Below are positions 1 to 7,960 of a stretch of DNA of 47,917 bases, piece after piece. The position numbers were made by a program, and so were the translations under genes. Every line of letters starts with the position of its first letter. The stretch's first letter is position 1. The notes below the pieces were generated by a model. It made no database searches, was not told the DNA's origin, and saw only the letters and a program-made list of their open reading frames with translations. Source of the stretch: Geobacillus zalihae NBRC 101842 (GTDB lineage: Bacteria > Bacillota > Bacilli > Bacillales > Anoxybacillaceae); assembly GCF_001544135.1 (NCBI RefSeq), contig NZ_BCPV01000030.1:1-47917 (forward strand), in the 5' to 3' direction.

Positions 1-456
1 AAACCGTTTCCCCCAGATGCTGTTCATAAAAAAGTCGGTGTAGACATTGACAACTGGAACCGTCAGCACCCGTTTTCGCTTCAGCCGCTGCAAAATGCGC
101 GACGGAAACGAATGGGTGCAGACGATTAAATCCGGCTGTTCTTCTTCCACCATCTTTTTCATTTTGCTTTCAAAATAAGGCAGCCATGGCTCAAACGAAA
201 TGAACTCAAACCGGGGCGGCTCTTGGTACATCAGCGTTTTGTACACACGGTGGTACGAAGCAGGATGCGAGCGAATCCAGCGCAAGTAGGCCTCTGACAC
301 CATTTTTTCCATCAGTTCATTGCAATAGCTCAAAAAATCGATCTTTTTGCTTTCGACCGCCGGAAACTGGCGGCGCAAAAAATCCATCAACGTATCGGCT
401 ACTTTATGGTGTCCCGTATTCATTTGAAACAGCGGCAAAAACAATACTTTCATCAT
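1..456 (-). CDS. UgtP-like diacylglycerol glucosyltransferase, N-terminal part
   Basis: Partial gene running off the left edge; 152 N-terminal residues are visible. The start MKVLFLPLF followed by a Gly-His-His (TGHHKVAD) is typical of the N-terminal domain of MGDG-synthase-type glycosyltransferases, which includes Bacillus UgtP. These membrane-associated enzymes add glucose to diacylglycerol to make glycolipids and the lipoteichoic acid anchor. An AAAGGG ribosome site lies just before two adjacent ATG codons (456 and 453), so either could be used. It is the third gene of an apparent operon, starting 12 bases after the DedA stop. A UgtP role is inferred from the N-terminal domain only; the UDP-sugar site lies outside the window. 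Confidence 0.7.
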   Translation of the reverse strand, partial: MMKVLFLPLFQMNTGHHKVADTLMDFLRRQFPAVESKKIDFLSYCNELMEKMVSEAYLRWIRSHPASYHRVYKTLMYQEPPRFEFISFEPWLPYFESKMKKMVEEEQPDLIVCTHSFPSRILQRLKRKRVLTVPVVNVYTDFFMNSIWGKRF

Positions 457-468
457 CGATCGCACCCT

Positions 469-1065
469 TTAGCTTTCGAAAGATTTTTTGCGCCTCCGCT
501 GCCCAACCCATGCCGCAAGCAAAAAAAGCAAAAACAACGCCAAACCGGCAAGCGGAAAAGAAATCAGGGGGATATGGATGCGCTGGCCGAGCCAAAGCCC
601 CGCCGCGGTCAACGGAACGGCCCAACCTGCCGTTCCAAGCGCCGACAGCAACAAAAACGGCCCGAACGGAAACCGGCTCACTCCCGCCATATACGGGCAA
701 ATTTGCCGCACCCCGGGAGCATAGCAGCCGAACAAAATCCCCCATTTGCCATAGCGGCCAAACCATCGGCGAGCCCGCTCCCAACGTTCAGCCGTAATTC
801 CGACGCACTTGCCGTACTTTTGCACAAACGGCGCCCCCCACCACCGGCCGGCGCCGTATGCCGTCACCATGCCGGCCATCGCCCCGCCCCAGCATGAAGC
901 GAGCGACGGTCCAAGCAGCAACTGCTCCTTGGCCACCATCACGCCGACCAAAAAGAGCAAGCTTTCCTCCGGCGCCGGAATGCCGACAATGCCGCAAAAC
1001 AAAAAGAAAAACAGCATCACATATCCATATGACTGGACATACGGCAACCATACGCTTGTATCCAT
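469..1065 (-). CDS. DedA family membrane protein
   Basis: 198-residue integral membrane protein. It shows the two DedA/SNARE-associated signatures: an early GIPAPEE segment in a re-entrant hydrophobic stretch and a later CYAPGVRQ segment matching the conserved F/Y-x-P-x-x-R motif. Several hydrophobic helices follow and the C-terminus is very basic (RRRKKS). DedA proteins are thought to flip polyprenyl-phosphate or phospholipid carriers, which fits the envelope genes on both sides. The ATG at 1065 follows a GGGGGAG ribosome site, though with short spacing; a longer upstream reading frame has no such site. It starts 10 bases after the deacetylase stop, so the two are co-transcribed. The substrate is unknown. 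Confidence 0.85.
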   Translation of the reverse strand: MDTSVWLPYVQSYGYVMLFFFLFCGIVGIPAPEESLLFLVGVMVAKEQLLLGPSLASCWGGAMAGMVTAYGAGRWWGAPFVQKYGKCVGITAERWERARRWFGRYGKWGILFGCYAPGVRQICPYMAGVSRFPFGPFLLLSALGTAGWAVPLTAAGLWLGQRIHIPLISFPLAGLALFLLFLLAAWVGQRRRKKSFES

Positions 1066-1075
1066 AGCTCCCCCG

Positions 1076-1804
1076 CTACATCGCCGAGATTTGTGTATTA
1101 GTTTGCACATTTCGCAGTTCCGTAATCGTCACCCAACGCATCTTTTTCGCTGCTTCATCCTTAAACAGCAGCTCGAGCGCTGACAACATTTGCTCTGGCG
1201 CGCGTTTGTCAGCACCCAGCGCATCCCCATTGTCATGAAGCACAATCACCGCCCCGCCGCGGATGGACGAACGCAAGCGGTGGAACAATTCCATTGTACC
1301 AATTTTTTCGTTCCAATCGCCAAGAATATGCGACCATAGCACCGTTGTATACCGCTTTTGCACGATCGGCGTCCAAGCGTTAAAATGCCCCCACGGCGGG
1401 CGGTAATACACCGGGCGTTGGCCCGTCGCCCGCTCAATCGCCTTAGCGGCGCGGCGCACCCCCCAATCCAACCAAAGCGGCGGCAACAGCCAATTGCTGA
1501 TGTGGCGGTAATTATGAATCCCAATTTCATGGCCTTCTTCGGCCATCCGCCGCACAATATCCGGATAGCGCTCGACTTTGCGGCCGACAACGAAAAACGT
1601 CGCCTTCACGCCATATTTCTTTAATAAATCAAGCAACTTTGGCGTATAATACGGGTCGGGGCCATCATCAAACGTCAGCGCCAGACAATCGGATGCCGTT
1701 CCCTCCCGAAACAAACGCACCCGCTTTTTGCGAATGATGATCGTCGGTACAATCCCATAAATGGCAATTCCCACAATGAAACAAACGAACAACCAAGCCC
1801 ACAT
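1076..1804 (-). CDS. Polysaccharide deacetylase (NodB domain)
   Basis: 242 residues with one N-terminal membrane anchor (about residues 2-20) and an extracytoplasmic NodB domain. Visible motifs, in order: TFDDGPDP (catalytic Asp and metal Asp), IHNYRH (metal His pair), RPPWG, a W-x-x-x-x-D-W segment and VIVLHDNG (catalytic His). All are intact, so it should be an active, metal-dependent deacetylase of peptidoglycan or another N-acetylated glycan. The ATG at 1804 has an AGAGGTGA ribosome site; the longer frame upstream is unsupported. It is the first gene of the operon with the DedA and glycosyltransferase genes. The substrate cannot be told from sequence. Confidence 0.9.
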   Translation of the reverse strand: MWAWLFVCFIVGIAIYGIVPTIIIRKKRVRLFREGTASDCLALTFDDGPDPYYTPKLLDLLKKYGVKATFFVVGRKVERYPDIVRRMAEEGHEIGIHNYRHISNWLLPPLWLDWGVRRAAKAIERATGQRPVYYRPPWGHFNAWTPIVQKRYTTVLWSHILGDWNEKIGTMELFHRLRSSIRGGAVIVLHDNGDALGADKRAPEQMLSALELLFKDEAAKKMRWVTITELRNVQTNTQISAM

Positions 1805-2081
1805 GGCATTCACCTCTTGATTGTACTTTACCAATATTTCTTCTCTCTGAAAATAGAAAAATGAACTTTCTGTATTCGAGATCATCACGATGTAGGTGTT
1901 TTATCATATAACAAACAAATGAGAAATCGAAAAGAAAATCATGAAAATTTCATGCAGACCGTCCAGTCTTCTTATTTCCTATACGAAAACCGCCATCGCT
2001 TGGTTTCCTCCCGAAGCTCGGTGGAATTTGCTATAATACATAACGATACACGAGCGATTAAAAAAAGACAGGTGATCCGCA
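1805..2081. other. Divergent intergenic region, deacetylase operon / murG
   Basis: 277 bases between divergent genes. A good -10 (TATAAT, 2032-2037) precedes murG, with no convincing -35 at 16-18 bases; promoter assignment for murG is therefore tentative. No clear promoter was found for the deacetylase operon. Confidence 0.45.
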
Positions 2082-3155
2082 TTGCGAAAAAAAATCATTT
2101 TAACCGGCGGCGGCACAGCCGGCCACGTGATGGTCAACGTCGCCCTCATCCCGAAATTGAAAGAGCTTGGATGGGATATCGTTTACATCGGATCTCATCA
2201 AGGGATTGAACGGGAGATTATCGGCCGCATCGACGGCGTCCCGTACTATTCGGTTTCGACTGGAAAACTGCGCCGCTATTTTGACTGGAAAAACTTTAAA
2301 GATCCATTCAACGTGCTGAAAGGCGTTTGGCAGGCGTACCGCCTGATCCAAAAAGAAAAACCGGACGTCGTCTTCTCAAAAGGCGGATTCGTCTCCGTTC
2401 CCGTCATTCTCGGCGCTTGGCTGAACGGCGTGCCGTCGGTGATCCATGAATCTGACTTAACCCCGGGGCTTGCGAATAAAATTGCCATGCCGTTTGCGAC
2501 AAAAATCTGCCTCACCTTCCCGGAAACGAAGCAATATGTCAATGCCGATAAAGCTGTCTACGTGGGCGCCGTCGTCCGCGAAGAGTTGAAGGATGGCAGA
2601 GCCGAACAAGGGAGGAAGATGTGCCAGTTCGACGGAAAAAAACCGGTCTTGCTGGCGATGGGCGGCAGCTTAGGCTCGAAAAAAATTAACGACGCCTTGC
2701 GCGCCAACCTATCGACGCTTCTTGCCGAATTTGACATCATCCACATTTGCGGCAAAGGGAACATCGACCGAAGCCTCGCAGGCCAAAAAGGATACAAACA
2801 GTTCGAATACGTCAACGAAGAGCTGCCCCACTTACTCGCCTTAGCCGACATCGTCGTCTCCCGCGCCGGGGCGAACGCCATTTTCGAACTGCTCTCCTTG
2901 CGCAAGCCGATGCTGCTCATCCCGCTCTCGAAAGCGGCAAGCCGCGGCGACCAAATCCTTAACGCCCGTTCGTTTGAAAAAGCCGGCTATGCGGAAGTGC
3001 TGATGGAAGAGGACTTGACGAACGAATCGCTGCAAGCCGCCATTCACCGCCTATACGAAAACAAAGACCGCTACCGAAAAAACATGGAGAAAGCCGGCGC
3101 AAGCGATCCGCTGCAAACGTTGCTTGCAATCATTCAAGACACCGCCCGCCGGTAA
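2082..3155 (+). CDS. murG: MurG, UDP-GlcNAc:lipid I N-acetylglucosaminyltransferase
   Basis: 357 residues, GT-B fold. It converts lipid I to lipid II on the cytoplasmic face of the membrane. GGGTAGH at residues 9-15 is the N-terminal glycine loop; [12 protein letters not shown] replaces the more usual HEQN segment, as in the MurG2 type of Bacillus cereus-group genomes; a C-terminal [11 protein letters not shown] segment is the UDP-GlcNAc-binding part. The start is TTG, selected by AGGTGAT six bases upstream. It is a single gene, not in a dcw cluster, and ends at a strong hairpin terminator. Whether it is the only MurG of the genome cannot be seen here. Confidence 0.88.
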   Translation: MRKKIILTGGGTAGHVMVNVALIPKLKELGWDIVYIGSHQGIEREIIGRIDGVPYYSVSTGKLRRYFDWKNFKDPFNVLKGVWQAYRLIQKEKPDVVFSKGGFVSVPVILGAWLNGVPSVIHESDLTPGLANKIAMPFATKICLTFPETKQYVNADKAVYVGAVVREELKDGRAEQGRKMCQFDGKKPVLLAMGGSLGSKKINDALRANLSTLLAEFDIIHICGKGNIDRSLAGQKGYKQFEYVNEELPHLLALADIVVSRAGANAIFELLSLRKPMLLIPLSKAASRGDQILNARSFEKAGYAEVLMEEDLTNESLQAAIHRLYENKDRYRKNMEKAGASDPLQTLLAIIQDTARR

Positions 3156-3157
3156 AA

Positions 3158-3214
3158 ACAGGCGATGCCCGATGCGGCCAACCACGGCCGTTTTTCGGCA
3201 TCGCCTTGTTTTGC
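3158..3214 (+). terminator. murG terminator
   Basis: A perfect 10-base inverted repeat (3160-3169 with 3197-3206, AGGCGATGCC) encloses a smaller GC-rich hairpin and is followed by TTGTTTT. Confidence 0.8.
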
Positions 3215-3241
3215 ATGGAAATGACTAATAAACGTGAACTA

Positions 3242-3274
3242 CTTATCTGTATTATAACTCATAGTACAGATAAG
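3242..3274. repeat. 10-bp inverted repeat, murG/uppP gap
   Basis: CTTATCTGTA (3242-3251) and its exact complement (3265-3274) are separated by 13 bases. The end of the right arm is part of a direct repeat, GATAAGCAAC, found at 3269-3278 and again at 3390-3399. There is no T-run. The rest of the 3215-3432 gap holds only a weak GC-rich hairpin (about 3401-3427) that could end uppP transcription. Confidence 0.4.
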
Positions 3275-3432
3275 CAACAACCATTTTTTCTACTCTTCTC
3301 AACAACCTTCCCAATCTAAGCATATTTTTACTTGCAATCCATCCGTTATCTTTTATCCTCTTAGGCGGAATGTACACCATCCAAGTGAAGATAAGCAACC
3401 CGCCCGGCGGAACACCCCGCCAGGCGGCACGA

Positions 3433-4254
3433 CTAGAAGTATAAGAAATAAATGACAATGGCCAGCACGATCCGATACACGGCAAACGGCACGAGGCGGA
3501 TGCGGTTGATGAGCTCAAGGAAAAAGCGAATCGCGAGCAAGGCGAAGACAAAGGCGCTCAAAAAGCCGGCGATGAAAAACGGAATATCGGCGGTGGTGAC
3601 GTATTGCCAGTTTTTCAACAGCGACAGCCCGCTCGCCCCAGCCATGATCGGAACAGCCATAATGAACGTGAAATCGGCGGCGGCGCGATGGCTCATGCCG
3701 ACAAGCACCCCGCCAGAAATCGTCGAGCCGGAGCGGGAAAAGCCGGGCCACAAGGATAAACATTGCATCAAACCAACAAAAAACGCCTGCTTGTACGTAA
3801 TTTGGTCGACCGTCTGCGTCCGCGCGGCTTTTTTGGCGAATTGGTCGGCGGCAATCATGAGCAACGCGCCGAGCACAAGGCCGATCAGCACCGTTTTGGT
3901 CGAAAACAAATGTTCATCGATGTAATCTTCAAACAAGACGCCGAGCACCCCAGCCGGCAGCAGACCAATGATGACGTGAATGAGGTTAAGGCGCGGATGT
4001 CCGCCCGGATGACGGCCGCGAACGCCAAGCAAGTCGAGAAATCGGTCTTTAAACACGACCACAGCGGCTAGAATCGAGCCGAGCTGGATGACGACTTTAA
4101 ACGTATTCGCCGCGTACTTGCCTAAAAACTCTGTGGATTTCAGCCAAAGATCGTCGACCATAATCATATGGCCGGTCGAGGAAACCGGGGCAAACTCGGT
4201 CAGCCCTTCGACCATTCCTAAAATGATCGCCTTCCATAATTCCATCCAGTGCAT
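3433..4254 (-). CDS. uppP: Undecaprenyl-diphosphatase UppP (BacA family)
   Basis: 273-residue polytopic membrane enzyme that dephosphorylates undecaprenyl pyrophosphate to recycle the lipid carrier for peptidoglycan and teichoic acids; it also gives low-level bacitracin tolerance. The two family signatures are present: E16xxxE20 in an EGLTEFAPVSSTGH stretch and PGFSRSGST in the second half. The start at ATG 4254 has GGATGG six bases upstream; a 17-codon longer frame lacks a ribosome site. The gene is monocistronic and sits near MurG and DedA, a functional grouping of carrier-lipid genes. Confidence 0.93.
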   Translation of the reverse strand: MHWMELWKAIILGMVEGLTEFAPVSSTGHMIMVDDLWLKSTEFLGKYAANTFKVVIQLGSILAAVVVFKDRFLDLLGVRGRHPGGHPRLNLIHVIIGLLPAGVLGVLFEDYIDEHLFSTKTVLIGLVLGALLMIAADQFAKKAARTQTVDQITYKQAFFVGLMQCLSLWPGFSRSGSTISGGVLVGMSHRAAADFTFIMAVPIMAGASGLSLLKNWQYVTTADIPFFIAGFLSAFVFALLAIRFFLELINRIRLVPFAVYRIVLAIVIYFLYF

Positions 4255-4345
4255 GTCCTTCCATCCTTTCTGCGCGGGGTCGTCCTTTCTATACATATGG
4301 GCCAAGCGGGTGGAATAACACTCCGCTTTTGGCCGCGCCTGCTCT

Positions 4346-4375
4346 ATTGTACTACAAATCTTTGTCTTGTACTAC
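4346..4375 (-). promoter_or_regulatory. Candidate uppP promoter with direct repeats
   Basis: On the minus strand TACAAT (4346-4351) could be a -10, but no -35 consensus lies 17 bases upstream. Instead the nonamer TTGTACTAC (plus-strand reading) occurs at 4347-4355 and 4367-4375, exactly 20 bases apart, covering the -10 and -35 positions. That looks like a two-site operator on one face of the helix. Confidence 0.4.
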
Positions 4376-4437
4376 CCGCGCTTTTTCTAGTCAGCGACCT
4401 TGTTTTCAAGACAGAACAGTCGACTTCCTGTTGCTGC

Positions 4438-5376
4438 CTAATGGGACGGGCCGGACGCTTCCCCTAACTCCCCGCGCCGCTCTAAGTAATGATACAAAGC
4501 GCCGAGCAAGTTCGCATCGTTTTTGAATTGGCACGTCTCCACCACTGGCTGGACTTTGGCAATGGGAACGAGCGACAATAACACCGAAAGCCGCTTGTTG
4601 ATTTCGTCGACGAAATCGGGGCGGCTGCTAATGGCCCCGCCCAAAATGATTTTTTCCGGGTCATATGCGTACTGCAAGTTAAAAATCCCTTGGGCCAATG
4701 AAAAATAAAACCGGTCAATGGCCTTTTGCGCGGCTTCATCGCCGCTCTCGGCCAACGCAAATACTTTTTCTCCGTCCAGCTCCCTCTCCGGCATCCCCTT
4801 TTCCTCAGCCGCCATCCGGATCAACGCGCTTGTCGCCGCCAGTTCGCTCCATGTTTTGCATTCGATCCTTCCGTTCTCATAGCGGACATCCATCAACATA
4901 TAGCCAAATTCCCCGCCGTGCAAATGCGCCCCTTTATGGATGCGTCCGTCTTTCACGATCGCCCCGCCAATGCCGGTGCCGACAATGACAAAGGCGATGT
5001 CGCGGCAGCCCCGGCCCGCCCCCTTCCATAACTCGCCAAGCGCCGCGCAATTCGCGTCATTTTCCATCTCCACCGGCAGGCCCGTCGCCCCGCCGAATAC
5101 TTCTTTAAAGTTTGGGCCGTGAATACAAGGCAAGGCGCTGCTTCCGCCGATGACGCCGATGTCGCTATCCACGCTTCCTGCGGAACTGATCGCAATGCCG
5201 GAAAGTGGATAGTTGGCCTGCGCCTGGCGGACGACGTTAAGCAAGTCATCGCGAAATTGATGAAAGTCATGCCGCTCCGAACGGTAACGCCCCTTTTCGA
5301 AAAAGTCGCCATGCTCGTTCATGACGGCATGTTTGACATATGTGCCGCCAATATCAAAAACGATATAGTAACGCAC
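4438..5376 (-). CDS. ROK family sugar kinase
   Basis: 312 residues. The N-terminal DIGGTYVK phosphate loop, ENDANCAALGE (with the catalytic Asp) and VGTGIGGAIV are standard ROK/glucokinase motifs. The usual Cys-rich zinc motif (CxCGxxGCxE) is absent: after GGEFGY the chain runs to a single Cys (IECKTWSE). This is seen in the zinc-less ROK subgroup that includes beta-glucoside and N-acetylhexosamine kinases, so glucokinase is not certain. The start is GTG at 5376 with GGAGG eight bases upstream. It appears monocistronic. Confidence 0.8.
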   Translation of the reverse strand: MRYYIVFDIGGTYVKHAVMNEHGDFFEKGRYRSERHDFHQFRDDLLNVVRQAQANYPLSGIAISSAGSVDSDIGVIGGSSALPCIHGPNFKEVFGGATGLPVEMENDANCAALGELWKGAGRGCRDIAFVIVGTGIGGAIVKDGRIHKGAHLHGGEFGYMLMDVRYENGRIECKTWSELAATSALIRMAAEEKGMPERELDGEKVFALAESGDEAAQKAIDRFYFSLAQGIFNLQYAYDPEKIILGGAISSRPDFVDEINKRLSVLLSLVPIAKVQPVVETCQFKNDANLLGALYHYLERRGELGEASGPSH

Positions 5377-5493
5377 CGATGACGCCTCCTTCGTTTTTTA
5401 TCTTTCCTCTCTTCTAGCTCCATTCGGCTTAGCTGTTTCTCCGCTTTTATGTATTCGCCGTCGGTCCATCCGCTCCTCCCTGCCGCAATGAAA

Positions 5494-5521
5494 GAGGCCG
5501 CTCCACTTGGGGGAGCGGCTC
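5494..5521 (-). terminator. Hairpin terminator after the CotF-like gene
   Basis: GCCGCTCC (5497-5504) pairs with 5512-5519 across a 7-base loop. On the minus strand it is followed by a modest TCTTTC run. Confidence 0.55.
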
Positions 5522-5535
5522 GTTTCTGTTATCGT

Positions 5536-6033
5536 TCATATCCTAATCGACAACGCCTTTTGCGCGTTGCGGACGTCGTTGTGAAGGAGCTGGACGAGAT
5601 CGTACGCTGGATAATCACTTCGTTCATACATATAGTTGAACGCTTTTTCGTGCGTGTCAATGGCTTTAAGCAGATGTTTGACAAACGTTTTGCGCAGCAC
5701 CGGCGTCGCCGCCTCGGTAATGGCAGCAGCATAATTACGCACTGCCGCTTTTGAAAAGCCAAGCAAGTCGCCAGCGTGCAAGGCGCGGTCGCCATCATCA
5801 TGGTCACGGCTTTCTTCCATCATCGGTGCGGCCGGGATGAAGGCAAGCAACTCGCGCAAATTCGTTTCCAGCCCTTGAATCGTCTCAAGGTACAATCTTT
5901 TTAATTCAGGACAGTCGATTTTGCCGACCGCCTTTTTCATTTTTATGAGACCGTTTGCTTGAAAAGCGATCAGTTCATGCAACTCCAACGTTTCATGCCA
6001 AGCCAAATGGCGATGACCGTACGTATCATTCAT
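5536..6033 (-). CDS. CotF-like spore coat protein
   Basis: 165-residue, mostly helical protein with a ferritin-like look: an early HETLELHELIAFQ segment, a middle stretch of paired helices and a C-terminal HEKAFNYMYER followed by a YDLVQLLHND segment. This pattern resembles the CotF/YhcQ coat family of Bacillus. The ribosome site GGAGG precedes ATG 6033. The family call is from memory of the motif layout, not alignment; the neighbouring spo0M and ytaF genes support a sporulation role but do not prove it. Confidence 0.6.
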   Translation of the reverse strand: MNDTYGHRHLAWHETLELHELIAFQANGLIKMKKAVGKIDCPELKRLYLETIQGLETNLRELLAFIPAAPMMEESRDHDDGDRALHAGDLLGFSKAAVRNYAAAITEAATPVLRKTFVKHLLKAIDTHEKAFNYMYERSDYPAYDLVQLLHNDVRNAQKALSIRI

Positions 6034-6121
6034 TTTGTTTCCTCCTTGTTTTATTTTTCCATTTATTGTATATGCCCACTAAGGAGAAACGGTCACCGTT
6101 GTACAAGACATCCGCATCAGC

Positions 6122-6149
6122 AAAAAAGCGCTTCGCGAAATGCGAAGCA
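6122..6149 (-). terminator. spo0M terminator
   Basis: On the minus strand GCTTCGC, a 5-base loop, then GCGAAGC and a run of six T (plus-strand A 6122-6127). Confidence 0.8.
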
Positions 6150-6164
6150 CCTTCCATATCATCA

Positions 6165-7148
6165 TTACAGCCAATCCCCGCCATCAAATCCATCGCCGCC
6201 ATCAAACCAATCATCCACGTCCAACCCGTCAGCGACATCATCGATCACATCGTCAAGCAACTCTTCCGCCACCATTCCCGCCAACATCCCGGCCGCAAAT
6301 CCTCCAATGGCGCCAGCCCACCCATGTCCGCCATGATGCGAATGATGGACGGGTGGATAATGGCCAACTGGATGGCTATAAATAGGCGAATGCGGCGTTG
6401 CCAACGGATGCCCGCTCAGCTGGCCGAACGCCCCGGCCGCCCACACCGCCTCTTCGATGGCTTCCCGAAGCAGACGGGCTGCCGTCGCCGAATCGCGAAG
6501 CTGTTCGTGAGTGATCAACAGCTCCCGTTTCATTTCGCGTTCCCCGCCAAAGCCGTGGCGGACGTCGATCTCCATATACAAACGCACCCCTTCTCCCTCG
6601 ACAAGGGCAAAAAACTCGACTTCTTGGACGATCCCTTGAAATTCGCTCGTCGGGAAGAACGAAAATTCCTGGCCATGCGGCGTAATGCTTCCGGATGTCG
6701 CTTTCTCCCGGAATCCCAGGGCGGCCAAAGCGGAAAACACTTGCTCCAAGGCCGTCGGCGGCAAAATGTGAATGGCGTCTTGGTCATATGCATCCGCCCC
6801 ATCGGCAATATCGAGCCGGGTGACGAACGTATAACGGACCGTTGGGCGGCTGATCGGCAAATGGAGCGGCAGTGCGTACGAAAACGGGAGCACTTTCCGC
6901 TCACCGGGCTGAATCGTAAACGAGGAAGCGACCGGGATCACCGCTGCGGTTCGGCGATATGCCTTTCCTTCCGCGTGCACCTCCAATTGCAATACGACAT
7001 CTAGGTTCCGAATGTGTTGGGCGACCGAACCACCTTCCAGCAAAAATTCCCCTTCCAACGTTTCACCAAGGCGCACATGAGGGCGATGCAGCACGAGATC
7101 CACTTTGGCAGCGCCAATGCCGAATTTCGATAAAAACTTTTTCCACAT
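6165..7148 (-). CDS. spo0M: Sporulation-control protein Spo0M
   Basis: 327 residues. Two arrestin-like beta-sandwich halves: an N-terminal half starting MWKKFLSKFGIGAAKVDL, then a second half with GFREKATSG and SEFQGIVQEVEFF, as in Bacillus Spo0M. Spo0M influences sporulation onset and cell division in Bacillus. The C-terminal ~75 residues are unusual: a His/Gly/Pro-rich tract, a Gly/Ala hydrophobic patch, then repeated Asp-rich turns (DGGD) ending in DWL. The start ATG 7148 has an AAAGGAGAG ribosome site. The gene is monocistronic with its own terminator. Confidence 0.88.
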   Translation of the reverse strand: MWKKFLSKFGIGAAKVDLVLHRPHVRLGETLEGEFLLEGGSVAQHIRNLDVVLQLEVHAEGKAYRRTAAVIPVASSFTIQPGERKVLPFSYALPLHLPISRPTVRYTFVTRLDIADGADAYDQDAIHILPPTALEQVFSALAALGFREKATSGSITPHGQEFSFFPTSEFQGIVQEVEFFALVEGEGVRLYMEIDVRHGFGGEREMKRELLITHEQLRDSATAARLLREAIEEAVWAAGAFGQLSGHPLATPHSPIYSHPVGHYPPVHHSHHGGHGWAGAIGGFAAGMLAGMVAEELLDDVIDDVADGLDVDDWFDGGDGFDGGDWL

Positions 7149-7215
7149 CGGACCTCTCTCCTTTTTCATCAACCTATTTTCACATTTGAATTACGAACGA
7201 GCCGCCAAAATGGTG

Positions 7216-7854
7216 TCACCGAAATAATTTGATCAACCCTAGGACAATCAACACAACCCCAGGCAGCATTGTCGCCTTTTTCATGATTCCCGTTTTCGAC
7301 ACCATGTACCCCAACGATAAGCCGACTCGGATGAACATGAGAGTAAATACGCCAACCAACAGGGAAAACGAAAGCGGCGGGAAATGCAAAAGCGACGAAC
7401 TGATCCCGGCGCCAAATGAATCCATCGACAAAGCGATCCCGATCAACAACGCTTCTTTTTGGCTGATCGTGCCTGAACGATCAAGATCCCCAAGTTCAGG
7501 CCGTTTCAATACTTGAACAGCGCCACTGAATCGGTTAGCCTCCCCTGTTCCATCACATTCCATAGAGGAATCGCTTCCGTCTCCCTTTGGCTTATAGACG
7601 TTATAAATCGCCCAACCGCCAAGCGCCATGAGAATGACTGAAGCAAGCCCTCTCTCGACTTGCAACGGCAAAACAAGCGCCAACAGACGGCCGATGTTCA
7701 TGGACACAAACACCATCATTCCAGACATGCATGCAATAAGCGCCAACGAAAAGCAGGAAAAACGGACACCACCCATTCCATACGTAATGCCTACGCTCAA
7801 GCTGTCCATGCTCACGCTGAAAGCGAGCAAAATCATGGACACCCATAACCACAT
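7216..7854 (-). CDS. ytaF: YtaF, MntP-like sporulation membrane protein
   Basis: 212 residues, six predicted helices arranged as two repeats, each with an S-MDSL/F-G motif (SMDSLSVGI near the start and SMDSFGAGI about residue 140). This internal duplication with paired Asp residues marks the MntP superfamily; the length and central polar insert (GDGSDSS region) fit Bacillus YtaF rather than manganese exporter MntP. The start is ATG 7854, behind GGGGGGAT. It lies 106 bases after kimA on the same strand. The exact substrate is unknown. Confidence 0.8.
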   Translation of the reverse strand: MWLWVSMILLAFSVSMDSLSVGITYGMGGVRFSCFSLALIACMSGMMVFVSMNIGRLLALVLPLQVERGLASVILMALGGWAIYNVYKPKGDGSDSSMECDGTGEANRFSGAVQVLKRPELGDLDRSGTISQKEALLIGIALSMDSFGAGISSSLLHFPPLSFSLLVGVFTLMFIRVGLSLGYMVSKTGIMKKATMLPGVVLIVLGLIKLFR

Positions 7855-7861
7855 ATGAATC

Positions 7862-7901
7862 CCCCCCTGCCGTACAATATGCAATTCCGTACGGAGAGGG
7901 G
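7862..7901 (-). promoter_or_regulatory. Hairpin covering the ytaF ribosome site
   Basis: On the minus strand CCCCT-CT-CCGTAC (plus 7888-7901) can pair with GTACGG-C-AGGGG (plus 7862-7875). The 3' arm includes part of the G-rich Shine-Dalgarno of ytaF, so folding would hide it. No riboswitch family was recognised. Confidence 0.4.
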
Positions 7902-7960
7902 ACTTTCTTGCCATTCGACACGCATCGATTTCCGGGGAAATGTTTCCCCTTTTCTCGACA

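Noticed and set aside
404-897. Long open frames opposite the DedA gene
   Set aside because: High-GC shadows without ribosome sites or family features.
5955-7004. 349-codon frame opposite spo0M
   Set aside because: Antisense shadow with basic low-complexity sequence.
7855-7960. yybP-ykoY manganese riboswitch upstream of ytaF
   Set aside because: None of the conserved loop sequences of that class are seen; only a simple hairpin.
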